From Thalassorhabdus alkalitolerans (GTDB lineage Bacteria > Bacillota > Bacilli > Bacillales > Marinococcaceae), in assembly GCF_042656585.1 (NCBI RefSeq), contig NZ_JBHSPG010000004.1: a stretch of DNA of 64,000 bases. One strand, 5' to 3'. The translations under genes and the position numbers were made by a program. Under the pieces are notes generated by a model. The model searched no databases and was not told where the DNA came from. It saw only the letters and a list, made by a program, of their open reading frames with translations. Below, piece by piece: positions 41,921 to 50,662 of the stretch. How positions within the stretch are numbered: the stretch's first letter is position 1; each line of letters opens with the position of its first letter.

Positions 41921-42622
41921 TTGCAAGAGGTTGGAAAATGGATGATGGAAAGCAAAAACACTGTTGTATTAACTGGAGCAGGAATGTCCACGGAAAGCGG
42001 GCTCCCTGATTTTCGTTCGAAAGAAGGTTGGTGGAGAAGCATTGATCCTTCTACTGTAGCCAATGTGGATGCCCTGAACCGTAACTATGATTTATTTCAC
42101 GAATTCTACCGGGACAGGATTATCAGTCTCAGCCATTGTAAGCCTCATGAAGGCCATCTTATAGTAGCAGAATGGGAAAAAAAGGGCATTATCAGCCATG
42201 TTGCTACTCAAAATGTTGATGGTTTTCACCATCAGGCGGGCAATAGAAATGTTTCAGAGCTCCACGGGAATATCCGAACGTTTCGCTGTCACAACTGTGG
42301 TGCAGGAGCTCTTGAGGAGTTATTTCTGAATGGTGACAACTGCAGGGAATGCGGTGGCAGACTGAGACCCAACGTCGTATTGTTTGGTGAAATGCTTCCT
42401 CAAGAGGCCTGGGAAACAAGTCTGGATGCCATTGATTCGGCAGATCTGGTATTAGTTATCGGTTCAAGCCTTCAAGTCTCGCCAGTAAACCAGCTTCCTT
42501 CTATGACAAAAGGGAAAACGGTATGGCTGAATAAAGAGATTGATTCTTTTTCACAGTTTGATAAAACAATTGAAGGAAGTGCGAAAAACATTCTGCAGCA
42601 ACTTAACAACATAATTAAGTAG
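41921..42622 (+). CDS. NAD-dependent protein deacylase (Sir2 family)
   Basis: This sirtuin removes acetyl or other acyl groups from lysines with consumption of NAD. The 233-residue protein has the NAD-binding GAGMSTESGLPDFRSKEGWW (about residue 19), TQNVDG, the catalytic His in ELHGNIRTFRC, a four-Cys zinc site (CHNCGAG ... CRECGGRLRPNVVLFGE), and GSSLQVSPVNQLP. The start is TTG 41921 with AAAGGAGA upstream; other starts would lose the NAD motif. Similar to the single sirtuin SrtN (YhdZ) of B. subtilis but at a different place on the map. Confidence 0.92.
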   Translation: MQEVGKWMMESKNTVVLTGAGMSTESGLPDFRSKEGWWRSIDPSTVANVDALNRNYDLFHEFYRDRIISLSHCKPHEGHLIVAEWEKKGIISHVATQNVDGFHHQAGNRNVSELHGNIRTFRCHNCGAGALEELFLNGDNCRECGGRLRPNVVLFGEMLPQEAWETSLDAIDSADLVLVIGSSLQVSPVNQLPSMTKGKTVWLNKEIDSFSQFDKTIEGSAKNILQQLNNIIK

Positions 42623-42623
42623 G

Positions 42624-42660
42624 AGGCTGGGACGAACTAAGTTTTGTCCCAGCTCTTTTT
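42624..42660 (+). terminator. Terminator after the sirtuin gene
   Basis: GCTGGGAC pairs with GTCCCAGC around a 12-base loop, followed by TCTTTTT. Confidence 0.8.
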
Positions 42661-42683
42661 ATTGAATAGGCTTTGTTCCATCA

Positions 42684-42855
42684 TGTTGTTGTTTTTCTTT
42701 AACAGATGCTTGCTGCCACCTAAAGGTACAAGTACGAGGCCCTTTCAGAACGGTGTCTTCTACGTCACGGCCCTTGCCTCGGTTTTCTAGGAAAACGACG
42801 CTGCGGGTTTTTCCTCTCATGGGATACCTGAAAACGTCTCGCGCTTTTATCTGGA
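42684..42855. repeat. GC-rich intergenic repeat, copy B
   Basis: It contains TGCCACCTAAAGGTACAAGT, then AACGGTGTCTTCTA, then CTAGGAAAACGACGCTGCGG, the same order as copies A and C. The first 16 bases of the A/B match (ACCTAAAGGTACAAGT) are identical. B and C also share a TTGTTG...TTTCT...TTAA stretch just before. The rest of the 390-base gap between the sirtuin gene and the YhfH-like gene shows only the terminator above and AT-rich DNA with a TATAAT at about 42969. Confidence 0.6.
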
Positions 42856-43012
42856 AAAAAATCCTTACCTTACCTTTTACCAGAGCCATTAAAAAGTAAT
42901 TGTAATAGAACAGTAAAAGAAAAAAAGGAAAAAATATTATAAAACACTGTTGTATTTTTATAACTGTTATAATACAATGAGTGTACAAACAACTCAAGGG
43001 AGAGTGGAATGT

Positions 43013-43141
43013 ATGAAAAATATCTTGGAATTCTTTAGAAATTTGCCTCCAAAAATGTGTGCGGACTGCGGAGATGAAATGCATGAGCAGCACGAGTCCT
43101 ATATGAACCAATGTGATAAATGCCTTCGGCACGGAGAATAA
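43013..43141 (+). CDS. YhfH-like small zinc-ribbon protein, 42 aa
   Basis: The product MKNILEFFRNLPPKMCADCG followed by EMHEQHESYMNQCDKCLRHGE has two CxxC pairs (CADC and CDKC) expected to bind zinc. FFRNLPPK.C..CG is typical of the YhfH family, which has no known function. The start is ATG 43013, behind GGGAGAGTGGA; an upstream ATG (42978) lies too close to the probable -10. A terminator follows. Confidence 0.75.
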   Translation: MKNILEFFRNLPPKMCADCGDEMHEQHESYMNQCDKCLRHGE

Positions 43142-43168
43142 ACAAAATAAATATACAATAAGTGTCTT

Positions 43169-43197
43169 ATAACAGGTTTCCAACCTGTTATTTTTTT
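43169..43197 (+). terminator. Terminator after the YhfH-like gene
   Basis: ATAACAGGTT-TCC-AACCTGTTAT is followed by seven T residues. Confidence 0.85.
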
Positions 43198-43348
43198 GTG
43201 TTCACACAATAAAATACCCTTTAAAGAGCAGACTAGGAAAAGGCATAGAAGTGTTTAGTAGTGTAAAGAATACTTGGTAACAGTATCCATTTCTTTTCAA
43301 TAAAGTAGAATTTCGCTATACTCTTTCTAGAGTGCGAGGAGGGTAATC

Positions 43349-44116
43349 GTGAAATCATTTATGGGATTTATTTTTACTGTTTGTGCTTCATTATTTGGAT
43401 ACATGCTTATTGAAGCTAGGCGCAATCGTGTCAGTGAGCACACATTTTCTTTTTCAAACCTTCCTTCTTCTTTTCACGGAGTAAGGATCTTTTTTATATC
43501 TGATTTGCACTTTCGTTCTATTCACTCTTCCATTCTCAGAGAGGTTAAAGGAAAAGCTGATTATGTATTTGTCGGGGGAGACATCATGGAAAAAGCAGTG
43601 CCTTTTTCCAGAGTGGAAGAAAATCTTAAAAAGCTTTCATCTATTGCTCCCGTTTATTTCGTATGGGGAAATAATGATTATGAAAAGGATCCCCAAAGGC
43701 TGGAGGAGACACTAAGAGAACACGGTGTGACGGTTCTCGCCAATGATACAGCTGTCTTACAAAAGAATGGGGAAAGCCTCTTTCTCATAGGAGTGGATGA
43801 ACTCAATCATGGAAGAGATGATCTGGAAAAAGCAGGAGCATACTCAGGGGATGGCTTTAAAGTTTTACTGGCTCATGATCCAGCCATCATCCACAAGCTT
43901 AAAAAGTCTCATAATATAACTCTTGTTTTCAGCGGACACACACACGGGGGGCAAATCAGGCTTTTTGGAAAGGGGATAAGGGAAAAGGGCGGCGTAAAGC
44001 AAAGAAATGGTGTCACCCTGCTCCTGAGCAACGGCTACGGTACCACAACAATTCCAATGAGGCTGGGAGCGCCGGCAGAGACGCATTTACTCACATTAGT
44101 AAAAGACGATGAATAA
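43349..44116 (+). CDS. ypbG: Metallophosphoesterase YpbG
   Basis: This calcineurin-like phosphoesterase has an N-terminal membrane anchor (about residues 4-20). The metal-binding motifs are ISDLHF (D-x-H), GGDIM, GNNDY, LAHDP and SGHTHGGQ, in the right order over 255 residues, so it should be an active dinuclear metal enzyme. Substrate unknown. Position near ypbF and ypbH matches the B. subtilis map. The start is GTG 43349 with GAGGAGGG upstream. Confidence 0.88.
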   Translation: MKSFMGFIFTVCASLFGYMLIEARRNRVSEHTFSFSNLPSSFHGVRIFFISDLHFRSIHSSILREVKGKADYVFVGGDIMEKAVPFSRVEENLKKLSSIAPVYFVWGNNDYEKDPQRLEETLREHGVTVLANDTAVLQKNGESLFLIGVDELNHGRDDLEKAGAYSGDGFKVLLAHDPAIIHKLKKSHNITLVFSGHTHGGQIRLFGKGIREKGGVKQRNGVTLLLSNGYGTTTIPMRLGAPAETHLLTLVKDDE

Positions 44117-44159
44117 CTGACTCAAGAAAACGAAGAAAGGTAAGAGGTGAAAATCTCCT

Positions 44160-45074
44160 GTGTCGCAAAATGAAACCGGTAAATACAATATTAAGGCAAT
44201 ATCTAAGATGCTTGGAATCCAGCCAGGCACGCTCCGGGCCTGGGAGCGTCGTTACCATATTATAGAACCAGTAAGGAACCAGGCAGGACACCGGTTGTAT
44301 ACTGAGGAGCATGTAGGGACCTTACGATGGTTAATAGATAAAGTGGAAAAGGGTTTTACCATTGGGCAGGCAGTGGATTTATTTGAGAAAGAAGATTTTC
44401 AACTGGATTCTGTTGAAGGAAAGGGAAACGGTCAGGTTGAAGAGTTTTCGATTAAAATAAGGGAAGCCTTGCTGTCTTTTAATGAAAGTGAAGCCCAGGC
44501 TCTTGCTGACAGAGCCTTTAGTATATTCAGCATCGAAAAGGTTCTTATAGAAATATTTACTCCCCTGCTTATAAAGGTGGGGGATTTATGGGAACGGAAT
44601 TCTATAACAGCTGCTCATGAACATTTTGCTTCAAATTTTATAAAAATGAAAATGGGTAACATCTTTCAAAGTTACCGGGTTGATGCCTATCTTCCTAAAG
44701 TCCTGGTTGTTTGTGCACCTGATGAACGCCATGAGTTAGGTCTGTTAACGTTTACGTTTTTTTTGAGAAGAAAAGGATTTGATGTAATTTACTTAGGTAC
44801 GGGCGTTCCTGGCAGAGACATTCTCACGGTAGTAAATCAAGTGCAGCCAAAGCTTTTTTTCATTTCGTGCACGATGGTTAAGAATTTGGAGGGCGCCCTT
44901 CAAGTGGTCAAGGCAGTAGCAAAAAAACACCCGAATACGGTCACTGGGATTGGTGGGAGCGCGGTAAAAGGAGCCTCAACAAATGAGTTGGGTAATAATC
45001 TGCTCATTATGGATTCCACCATACAAGGGTGGGATCATTGGTTTCATGATTTCTTTCAGCAATATAGAAGATAG
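44160..45074 (+). CDS. MerR-type regulator with B12-binding domain (CarH/LitR-like photoreceptor candidate)
   Basis: The 304-residue protein has a MerR helix-turn-helix (residues about 10-75: YNIKAISKMLGIQPGTLRAWERRYHIIEPVRNQAGHRLYTEEHV), a helical B12-cap domain (about 90-170) and a Rossmann B12-binding domain (about 172-300). Key positions match the adenosylcobalamin photoreceptor CarH: W144 and E154-H155 in the cap (LWERNSITAAHEHFAS) and H191 in DERHELGLL as lower cobalt ligand. The spacings are those of Thermus CarH (W131, E141-H142, H177) within one residue. CarH-type proteins bind DNA in the dark and release it in light. The position of the extra His used in the light adduct (H132 there) is E145 here. 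Confidence 0.82.
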   Translation: MSQNETGKYNIKAISKMLGIQPGTLRAWERRYHIIEPVRNQAGHRLYTEEHVGTLRWLIDKVEKGFTIGQAVDLFEKEDFQLDSVEGKGNGQVEEFSIKIREALLSFNESEAQALADRAFSIFSIEKVLIEIFTPLLIKVGDLWERNSITAAHEHFASNFIKMKMGNIFQSYRVDAYLPKVLVVCAPDERHELGLLTFTFFLRRKGFDVIYLGTGVPGRDILTVVNQVQPKLFFISCTMVKNLEGALQVVKAVAKKHPNTVTGIGGSAVKGASTNELGNNLLIMDSTIQGWDHWFHDFFQQYRR

Positions 45075-45168
45075 AAAAGTCTATCACGGTGGAAAAGCCT
45101 AATGAATAAAGTAGGATAAGAAGTGATCGCATCAAAGCGGGGTGGATCAGGGCGAAGGAGGGGCAGCT

Positions 45169-45759
45169 ATGCGCCTGGAGAAAATAACCACCAATAAAGT
45201 GAAAGTGTTTTTAACGTTGGATGATTTAAGTGAGCGGGGGTTAGAAAAAGATGATCTTTGGAATGACTCTCCTCGAGTGAAACAATTGTTCCGAGATATG
45301 GTTCTTGAAGCAGATGAAGTTCTTGGATTTAAAGTAGAAGGGTATTTATCAGTAGAAGTATATGCTCTGCCTGCTCAGGGAATGATCATTCATTTATCGT
45401 CTGAAGAAGCACCATGTTCTTTTGAAGAGATGGATGAAGATGTTCTGGAATTGGAAATAACGATGGATGAGAGGCCGGAAATGCTTTTTGAATATCGATC
45501 GTTTGAAGATATTATTCAGCTGGCGTGGCGTCTTTATGACTCTGGAATTACTGGCGGGCAGCTGCTCTTTCATAAAGAGCGCTACTATCTGTATTTTCAC
45601 AAGGCAGAAACCGCTGCGCTTTCAGAGGACACCTTTATTGCAGTGATGTCAGAGTATGGAGAGCCGTCTACCATTTCCTATACACTTTTAAAAGAATATT
45701 CTTCCAGATTGGTGAATGAAAACGCAGTAAGTGAGATTGTATCTTACTTTTCACGATAG
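45169..45759 (+). CDS. ypbH: MecA-family adaptor YpbH (MecB)
   Basis: MecA-type adaptors deliver substrates to the ClpC-ClpP protease; YpbH is the second adaptor in B. subtilis, acting in sporulation and competence. The 196-residue protein has a short N-terminal domain (MRLEKITTNKVKVFLTLDDLSERGLEKDDLWNDSPRVKQLFRDMV), an acidic middle and the C-terminal ClpC-binding domain (FEYRSFEDIIQLAWRLYDSGITGGQLLFHKERYYLYFH). Proximity to ypbG favours YpbH over MecA. The start is ATG 45169 with GGAGGGG. Confidence 0.88.
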   Translation: MRLEKITTNKVKVFLTLDDLSERGLEKDDLWNDSPRVKQLFRDMVLEADEVLGFKVEGYLSVEVYALPAQGMIIHLSSEEAPCSFEEMDEDVLELEITMDERPEMLFEYRSFEDIIQLAWRLYDSGITGGQLLFHKERYYLYFHKAETAALSEDTFIAVMSEYGEPSTISYTLLKEYSSRLVNENAVSEIVSYFSR

Positions 45760-45761
45760 AC

Positions 45762-45787
45762 CACCTCTTTATAAGAGGTGTTTTTTT
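45762..45787 (+). terminator. Terminator after ypbH
   Basis: CACCTCTT-TAT-AAGAGGTG is followed by seven T residues. Confidence 0.88.
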
Positions 45788-46017
45788 ATGGGGTTTACCA
45801 GCCTGGATCTAAGGGATGGAATGAAAGGCAGGAGAGGATGGCAGTCTCATTGAAGTGAGGAAAAGAAAGACAGCATTTCGGTAGAAATAAACGCAATCTT
45901 TCTTTATAGTAGTAAGTGATTGAATGTGAAAAATCTAGAACATGCGCGATGATTGCCGCTCCTGGCCAAATGCCTTGAGACAAACGCTTTTCTATTTTTT
46001 TATAGAGGTGAACAGAC

Positions 46018-47283
46018 ATGGAAGAAAATGAGAAAACAGAGCAAGAAAACATGGATGTCTTGCTTTCTACACAGAAAGTAGTAAAAGAGGCCCTGGGTAA
46101 GCTGGGGTATCCAGATGAAATATATGAACTCATGAAAGAGCCTGTACGTTTGCTAACTGTAAGAATTCCAGTTCGGATGGATGATGGATCAACAAAAGTG
46201 TTTACCGGTTTTCGTGCCCAGCACAATGACGCGGTTGGGCCTACAAAAGGCGGAGTCCGTTTTCATCCGAACGTTACTGAAAAAGAAGTCAAAGCCTTAT
46301 CAATTTGGATGTCTTTAAAGGCCGGCATTGTGGACTTGCCCTATGGAGGCGGAAAGGGAGGAATTATCTGTGACCCAAGAGATATGTCTTTTCGTGAGCT
46401 GGAAGGTTTAAGCAGAGGGTATGTACGAGCAATCAGCCAAATTGTCGGGCCAACAAAGGATATTCCTGCCCCCGATGTATTTACAAATTCTCAAATCATG
46501 GCCTGGATGCTTGACGAATACAGCCGGATCAGGGAGTTTGATTCTCCTGGATTTATAACAGGCAAACCTATAGTGTTAGGAGGATCTCACGGACGAGAGT
46601 CTGCTACCGCAAAAGGGGTTACCATCTGCATGAGAGAAGCGGCTAAAAAGAAAGGCATTGCTCTTGAAGGCGCCAAGGTTGCTATTCAGGGATTTGGCAA
46701 TGCAGGCAGCTACTTGGCGAAGTTTCTTTATGATGCAGGGGCTCATATCGTAGGCATTTCTGATGCGTACGGAGCTCTTTATGACCCAGATGGATTAGAT
46801 ATTGATTACCTTCTTGACCGGAGAGATTCATTTGGAGCAGTGACCAACTTATTTAAAAACACATTGACCAATCAAGAGCTTCTTGAGGTGGAGTGTGATA
46901 TCCTGGTGCCGGCAGCGATTGAAAACCAAATAACAAAAGAAAACGCCAATAATATAAAAGCAGACATAGTAGTAGAAGCAGCAAATGGGCCGACTACGAT
47001 GGAAGCAACAAAAATATTATCTAATAGAGGTGTTCTTCTTGTACCGGATGTTCTGGCAAGTGCCGGCGGGGTAACGGTCTCTTATTTTGAATGGGTGCAG
47101 AATAATCAGGGATATTACTGGACAGAAGAAGAGGTGGAAGAAAAGCTCGAACAGGTAATGGTTCATGCATTTGAAAATATTTTTCGTCTTGCTCATGGAC
47201 GGAAAGTAGACATGCGTCTTGCTGCCTATATGATTGGTGTGAGAAAAATGGCCGAGGCATCCAGATTCCGAGGCTGGATATAA
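46018..47283 (+). CDS. gudB: NAD-dependent glutamate dehydrogenase GudB
   Basis: It interconverts glutamate and 2-oxoglutarate plus ammonium, mainly in the catabolic direction in Bacillus. The 421-residue protein shows the substrate site KGGVRFHPNV, then SLKAGIVDLPYGGGKGGIICDPR with the catalytic lysine, GPTKDIPAPDVFTNSQIMAWMLDEY, and the Rossmann GFGNAGSYLAK. PAAIENQIT and SAGGVTVSYFEWVQN are also conserved. There is no 9-bp duplication of the inactive B. subtilis 168 GudB type visible. Gene position before ypdA supports GudB rather than RocG. Confidence 0.93.
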   Translation: MEENEKTEQENMDVLLSTQKVVKEALGKLGYPDEIYELMKEPVRLLTVRIPVRMDDGSTKVFTGFRAQHNDAVGPTKGGVRFHPNVTEKEVKALSIWMSLKAGIVDLPYGGGKGGIICDPRDMSFRELEGLSRGYVRAISQIVGPTKDIPAPDVFTNSQIMAWMLDEYSRIREFDSPGFITGKPIVLGGSHGRESATAKGVTICMREAAKKKGIALEGAKVAIQGFGNAGSYLAKFLYDAGAHIVGISDAYGALYDPDGLDIDYLLDRRDSFGAVTNLFKNTLTNQELLEVECDILVPAAIENQITKENANNIKADIVVEAANGPTTMEATKILSNRGVLLVPDVLASAGGVTVSYFEWVQNNQGYYWTEEEVEEKLEQVMVHAFENIFRLAHGRKVDMRLAAYMIGVRKMAEASRFRGWI

Positions 47284-47360
47284 AGAACATATGACATTCA
47301 GGACCCCCTGCTCCTAGAGGAAGGGGGTTCGCTAATGCAGAAAAATAAGGAGTGGCAAAG

Positions 47361-48374
47361 GTGAGCATCATAAAAGAGACAGTCATTATAATCGGAGCAG
47401 GGCCTTGTGGGCTGGCAGCTGCCATCTCTTGTCAGGAGAAGGGGCTGGATCCCCTGATTATTGAAAAGGAAAACGTTGTTCACACGATTTTCCGTTATCC
47501 GACTCATCAAACATTCTTTAGTTCAAGTGATAAATTAGAGATTGGGGATCTGCCGTTTGTAACAGAAGAAAGAAAACCAAAGCGGAACCAGGCCCTTTCT
47601 TATTACAGGGAAGTTGTCAAGCGTAAAAAGTTACGTATTCATTCTTTTGAAGAAGTGAAGGAAGTCTGTAAACAAGCAGATGGTTCCTTTTTGCTCTTAA
47701 CTGAAGATAAAAAAGGTGAAGCAAAGGAGTATAAAGCCCCTTTTGTGATCACAGCCACTGGCTACTATGACAATCCAAATTATTTAGGGATAAAGGGAGA
47801 AGAAAGCGAGCATGTATTCCATTATTTTAAAGAAGCACATCCTTTCTTCAAAAAAAATGTGGTCGTTATCGGCGGGAAAAATTCAGCGGTAGATGCCACA
47901 CTTGAATTAGAAAAAGCAGGGGCAAACGTTACAGTTTTATATCGGGGCGGGGAGATGCCAGAAGATGTAAAGCCTTGGATATTGCCTGAATTTCTTTCTT
48001 TGATCCGCCACAATAAAATAAAGATGCACTACCATGCTGTCCCTGAAGAAATTACTGAAAAGAGTGTCCATTTTATCGTTGATGGTGAACAACAAACTGT
48101 TGAGGCAGACTTTGTTTTGGCGATGACAGGGTATCATCCTGACCACGGCTTTTTAACCAAGATGGGTGTGGAAATTGAAAAGGAAACAGGGCGCCCGGTA
48201 TTTGACGAGGATACAATGGAAACGAATGTGGGAAATCTCTTTATAGCGGGTGTGATTGCAGCAGGAAACAATGCAAATGAGATTTTTATAGAAAACGGGC
48301 GTTTCCATGGTGATGCTGTCTCCGAAACGATATACGAGCGGCTGAGAACAAGGGACTATAACATACAGTTGTAA
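47361..48374 (+). CDS. ypdA: YpdA-type bacillithiol disulfide reductase
   Basis: YpdA is a flavoprotein that reduces oxidised bacillithiol with NADPH. The 337-residue product has an N-terminal FAD site (VIIIGAGPCGLAAAISCQEKG), the conserved FFSSSDKLEIGDLPF with HQT region, an NADPH site VVVIGGKNSAVDATLELEKAGANVTVLYRG, and the C-terminal NLFIAGVIAAGNNANEIFIENGRFHG. The start is GTG 47361; the GTG at 47352 overlaps AAGGAG (47347-47352). It follows gudB as in B. subtilis. A plain hairpin without T-run (47304-47329) lies between the two genes. Confidence 0.92.
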   Translation: MSIIKETVIIIGAGPCGLAAAISCQEKGLDPLIIEKENVVHTIFRYPTHQTFFSSSDKLEIGDLPFVTEERKPKRNQALSYYREVVKRKKLRIHSFEEVKEVCKQADGSFLLLTEDKKGEAKEYKAPFVITATGYYDNPNYLGIKGEESEHVFHYFKEAHPFFKKNVVVIGGKNSAVDATLELEKAGANVTVLYRGGEMPEDVKPWILPEFLSLIRHNKIKMHYHAVPEEITEKSVHFIVDGEQQTVEADFVLAMTGYHPDHGFLTKMGVEIEKETGRPVFDEDTMETNVGNLFIAGVIAAGNNANEIFIENGRFHGDAVSETIYERLRTRDYNIQL

Positions 48375-48421
48375 AGTGACAGCCTTCATAAGGTTGTCAT
48401 TTTTAGATCGTGGTTTTGTAC

Positions 48422-48605
48422 ATTGTTGTTGATTTCTCCTTAAAGGCCCTCGCTTGTGCCTAAAGGACCGCGTGCCAGATCCATTCTACTGTCCCTTCAT
48501 GCATCCACGGTGTCTTCTGTAGTACGTGAATTGCCGCGGCTCCCTGGAAAACCACCCTGGGGGAGCTGCGGCTCAAGGGACCGAAGGAGCTTCGCGTTAT
48601 TACCT
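48422..48605. repeat. GC-rich intergenic repeat, copy C
   Basis: It contains TTGTTGTTGATTTCT, GCTTGTGCCTAAAGGACC, CACGGTGTCTTCTGTA and CCTGGAAAACCACCCTGGGG in the same order as the landmarks of copies A and B. It fills most of the 290-base gap between ypdA and the convergent asparaginase gene. The plus-strand ORF across it is not credible. Confidence 0.6.
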
Positions 48606-48664
48606 ATTATCGAATAATTTTAAAAAATCAATGTCACCTTTTAAAGAGCCTGATTTAAAGAACT

Positions 48665-49636
48665 TCAGCGCAGAAATATTTCCTGGAGCTTTCCATGGTC
48701 CTGAGTCATCTCAAGAGCAGCCATCAGCTTAAGCCGTGCTTTTTGTCCATTTAATCCATTTGTAAATATGACTCCTTTTTCTTTCAGCTGCCTGCCCCCT
48801 CCCTCATAGCCGTATGTGTCCTGGACGATACCGCTGTAGCTTCTGGATACCAGTACGACTGGAATGTTCTTTTCAATGAGTGATTCCAAGGGAGGAACAA
48901 TAGCTGGCGGCACATTCCCTTGCCCGAATGCTTCAAGCACCAGACCATCGAGTGGATGAGAGGCTATATGAGCCATCACACTTTCTTCCATGCCGGCGTA
49001 TGCTTTTACAAGCAGCACCTTTTTAGAGAGCTTTGTAACTGGAAAGTGTTCCCGGTGCGCTGGAATGTGATGAAAAGAAACTTCGCGTTTTGTTAAGATC
49101 CCTATGGCCCCGTATTGAGGACTTTGAAAGGTGGCGATGTTGCTTGAATGGGTTTTTGTTACGTTTTTAGCTGTATGAATTTCATCATTAAAGACGACGA
49201 TGACCCCTTTTTTGGCTGCTTTGTCACTTGCTGCTGTTCTTACAGCTGAAATTAAGTTATGAGGGCCATCAGCGCCAAGCTCATTGCTTGAACGCATAGC
49301 TCCAGTGATAACAACTGGCTGGTCCAAATGTAAGAGCAAGTCTAATAAGTAGGCGGTTTCTTCCAGTGTATCTGTTCCATGAGTAATTACGACCCCGTCG
49401 AAATGAGAATTTTTCATCTTTTCATTAATCTTTTCAGCAAGACCCAGCATGTGCCTGGGAGTGATATGAGGAGAAGGAAGGTGAAGGTAATCTTCCGTTT
49501 CTATCTTCACTGTCTCCTGTAACATTTCGTTTACAGAATGAAGAGGGTTCTTTTCTTCTGGCACGACCATGCCCGTTTCTTTATTTTCAGACATGGCAAT
49601 CGTACCGCCAGTATGAATGATAAGTATTTTTTTCAA
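48665..49636 (-). CDS. ansA: L-asparaginase (AnsA type)
   Basis: The enzyme hydrolyses asparagine to aspartate and ammonia. The 323-residue protein has both active-site threonine motifs: ILIIHTGGTIAMSE at the N-terminus and VVITHGTDTLEETAYLLD near residue 85. GAMRSSNELGADGPHNL and the later lysine-containing region complete the type I/II asparaginase fold. No signal peptide, so cytoplasmic. The start is TTG 49636 behind GAGGTGATC. It stands alone on the minus strand, convergent with ypdA. Confidence 0.92.
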   Translation of the reverse strand: MKKILIIHTGGTIAMSENKETGMVVPEEKNPLHSVNEMLQETVKIETEDYLHLPSPHITPRHMLGLAEKINEKMKNSHFDGVVITHGTDTLEETAYLLDLLLHLDQPVVITGAMRSSNELGADGPHNLISAVRTAASDKAAKKGVIVVFNDEIHTAKNVTKTHSSNIATFQSPQYGAIGILTKREVSFHHIPAHREHFPVTKLSKKVLLVKAYAGMEESVMAHIASHPLDGLVLEAFGQGNVPPAIVPPLESLIEKNIPVVLVSRSYSGIVQDTYGYEGGGRQLKEKGVIFTNGLNGQKARLKLMAALEMTQDHGKLQEIFLR

Positions 49637-49771
49637 AGGATCACCTCACATAAGAATAATATATACCCTGTGTTTCCGGTCTTTTTAACGATGCTGGTTT
49701 GCAAAAAAAGGTAAACAATTTTCAACCTTAAAACTAACATGTTACCATGAAGATGAACAGAGGGGACGGTT

Positions 49772-50428
49772 ATGACGGTGGTGACACTTTTTACAGCAGC
49801 ACTTGCGCCTGCCATATCATTACTTGTATATTTTTATCTTCGCAATCAATACGGTTCAAACATGATAGGGCAGGTCATAAAAGCTTTTATTATAGGAGTG
49901 CTGCTAGTTTTCCCCGTGATGGTTATACAATATGCTTTAGAAGGGGAGGCTTTAATTACCGAACCTTGGTTCAAAGCATTCGTTAACGCCGCTTTCCTTG
50001 AAGAGTTTTTTCAATGGTTTCTGCTGTATTTTATCGCTTACCGTTTTGGCACACTGAAAAACAGGTACGATGGAATTGTTTACGCTGTTTCTTTATCTTT
50101 AGGGTTTGCAGCAGCCGAGAATGTGTTATATCTAATGGCAACAGGTATTGACTTTGCTGTCGGACGAGCCTTTCTGCCTGTGAGCAGTCATGCATTGTTT
50201 GGAGTAGTCATGGGGTATTACCTGGGATCTGCTCGTTTTAAAGTGAATGACCATGTAAAAAAATGGCTTTTCCTGGCCCTGATCATTCCTGTTGTTTTAC
50301 ACGGTTTTTTTGATTTGATACTATTAACCATTAATCAATATCTTTTTACGAGCATCGCCCCTTTTATGATTTTTTTGTGGTGGTTTGCATTAACAAAAGT
50401 GAAAAAAGCGAATGAGAGAACGGAATAA
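49772..50428 (+). CDS. prsW: Intramembrane protease PrsW
   Basis: PrsW cleaves the anti-sigma factor RsiW at site 1, activating SigW in B. subtilis. The 218-residue protein has about seven to eight membrane helices and the family motifs EEFFQW, AAENVLYL, HALFGVVMGYY and HGFFDLI, carrying the predicted Glu and His residues of the active site. It lies near sleB as on the B. subtilis map, but three methionine genes are inserted between. The ATG follows AGGGGAC. Confidence 0.93.
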   Translation: MTVVTLFTAALAPAISLLVYFYLRNQYGSNMIGQVIKAFIIGVLLVFPVMVIQYALEGEALITEPWFKAFVNAAFLEEFFQWFLLYFIAYRFGTLKNRYDGIVYAVSLSLGFAAAENVLYLMATGIDFAVGRAFLPVSSHALFGVVMGYYLGSARFKVNDHVKKWLFLALIIPVVLHGFFDLILLTINQYLFTSIAPFMIFLWWFALTKVKKANERTE

Positions 50429-50440
50429 GGAGTGATCGTA

Positions 50441-50605
50441 TTGACTACTGAAACTCGATACAGAGTGGTGATTCGCTGTCCTAAATGCGGAGAAAAATAT
50501 ATTCTGCGAGGACGCCAGCGAGCTGATGGTGAATATGAAACAGGGTTTAAACGATGTGTATGCGGGAATGAAACGGAGCTTAATGTAGAGGCTACGCCGG
50601 AATAA
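50441..50605 (+). CDS. Small zinc-ribbon protein, 54 aa
   Basis: A short reading frame starts at TTG 50441 (AAGGAGTGA upstream, spacing 6) just 12 bases after prsW. It encodes TTETRYRVVIRCPKCGEKYI, then LRGRQRADGEYETGFKRCVCGNETELNVEATPE. CPKC and CVCG form a four-Cys zinc ribbon. I do not recognise the family. Probably cotranscribed with prsW; it is not a shadow of any larger gene. Confidence 0.7.
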   Translation: MTTETRYRVVIRCPKCGEKYILRGRQRADGEYETGFKRCVCGNETELNVEATPE

Positions 50606-50662
50606 AGGTTGCAATTTCATGTTTTTTCGTGTAGTGTAGCAATAACAACTTTATTATAGGAA

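Noticed and set aside
47304..47329. Hairpin ACCCCCT...AGGGGGT between gudB and ypdA
   Set aside because: No T-run follows; I do not call it a terminator.
48526..48732. Plus-strand ORF of 68 codons between ypdA and ansA
   Set aside because: It covers repeat copy C and the end of ansA; composition follows the repeat and no start signal is present.
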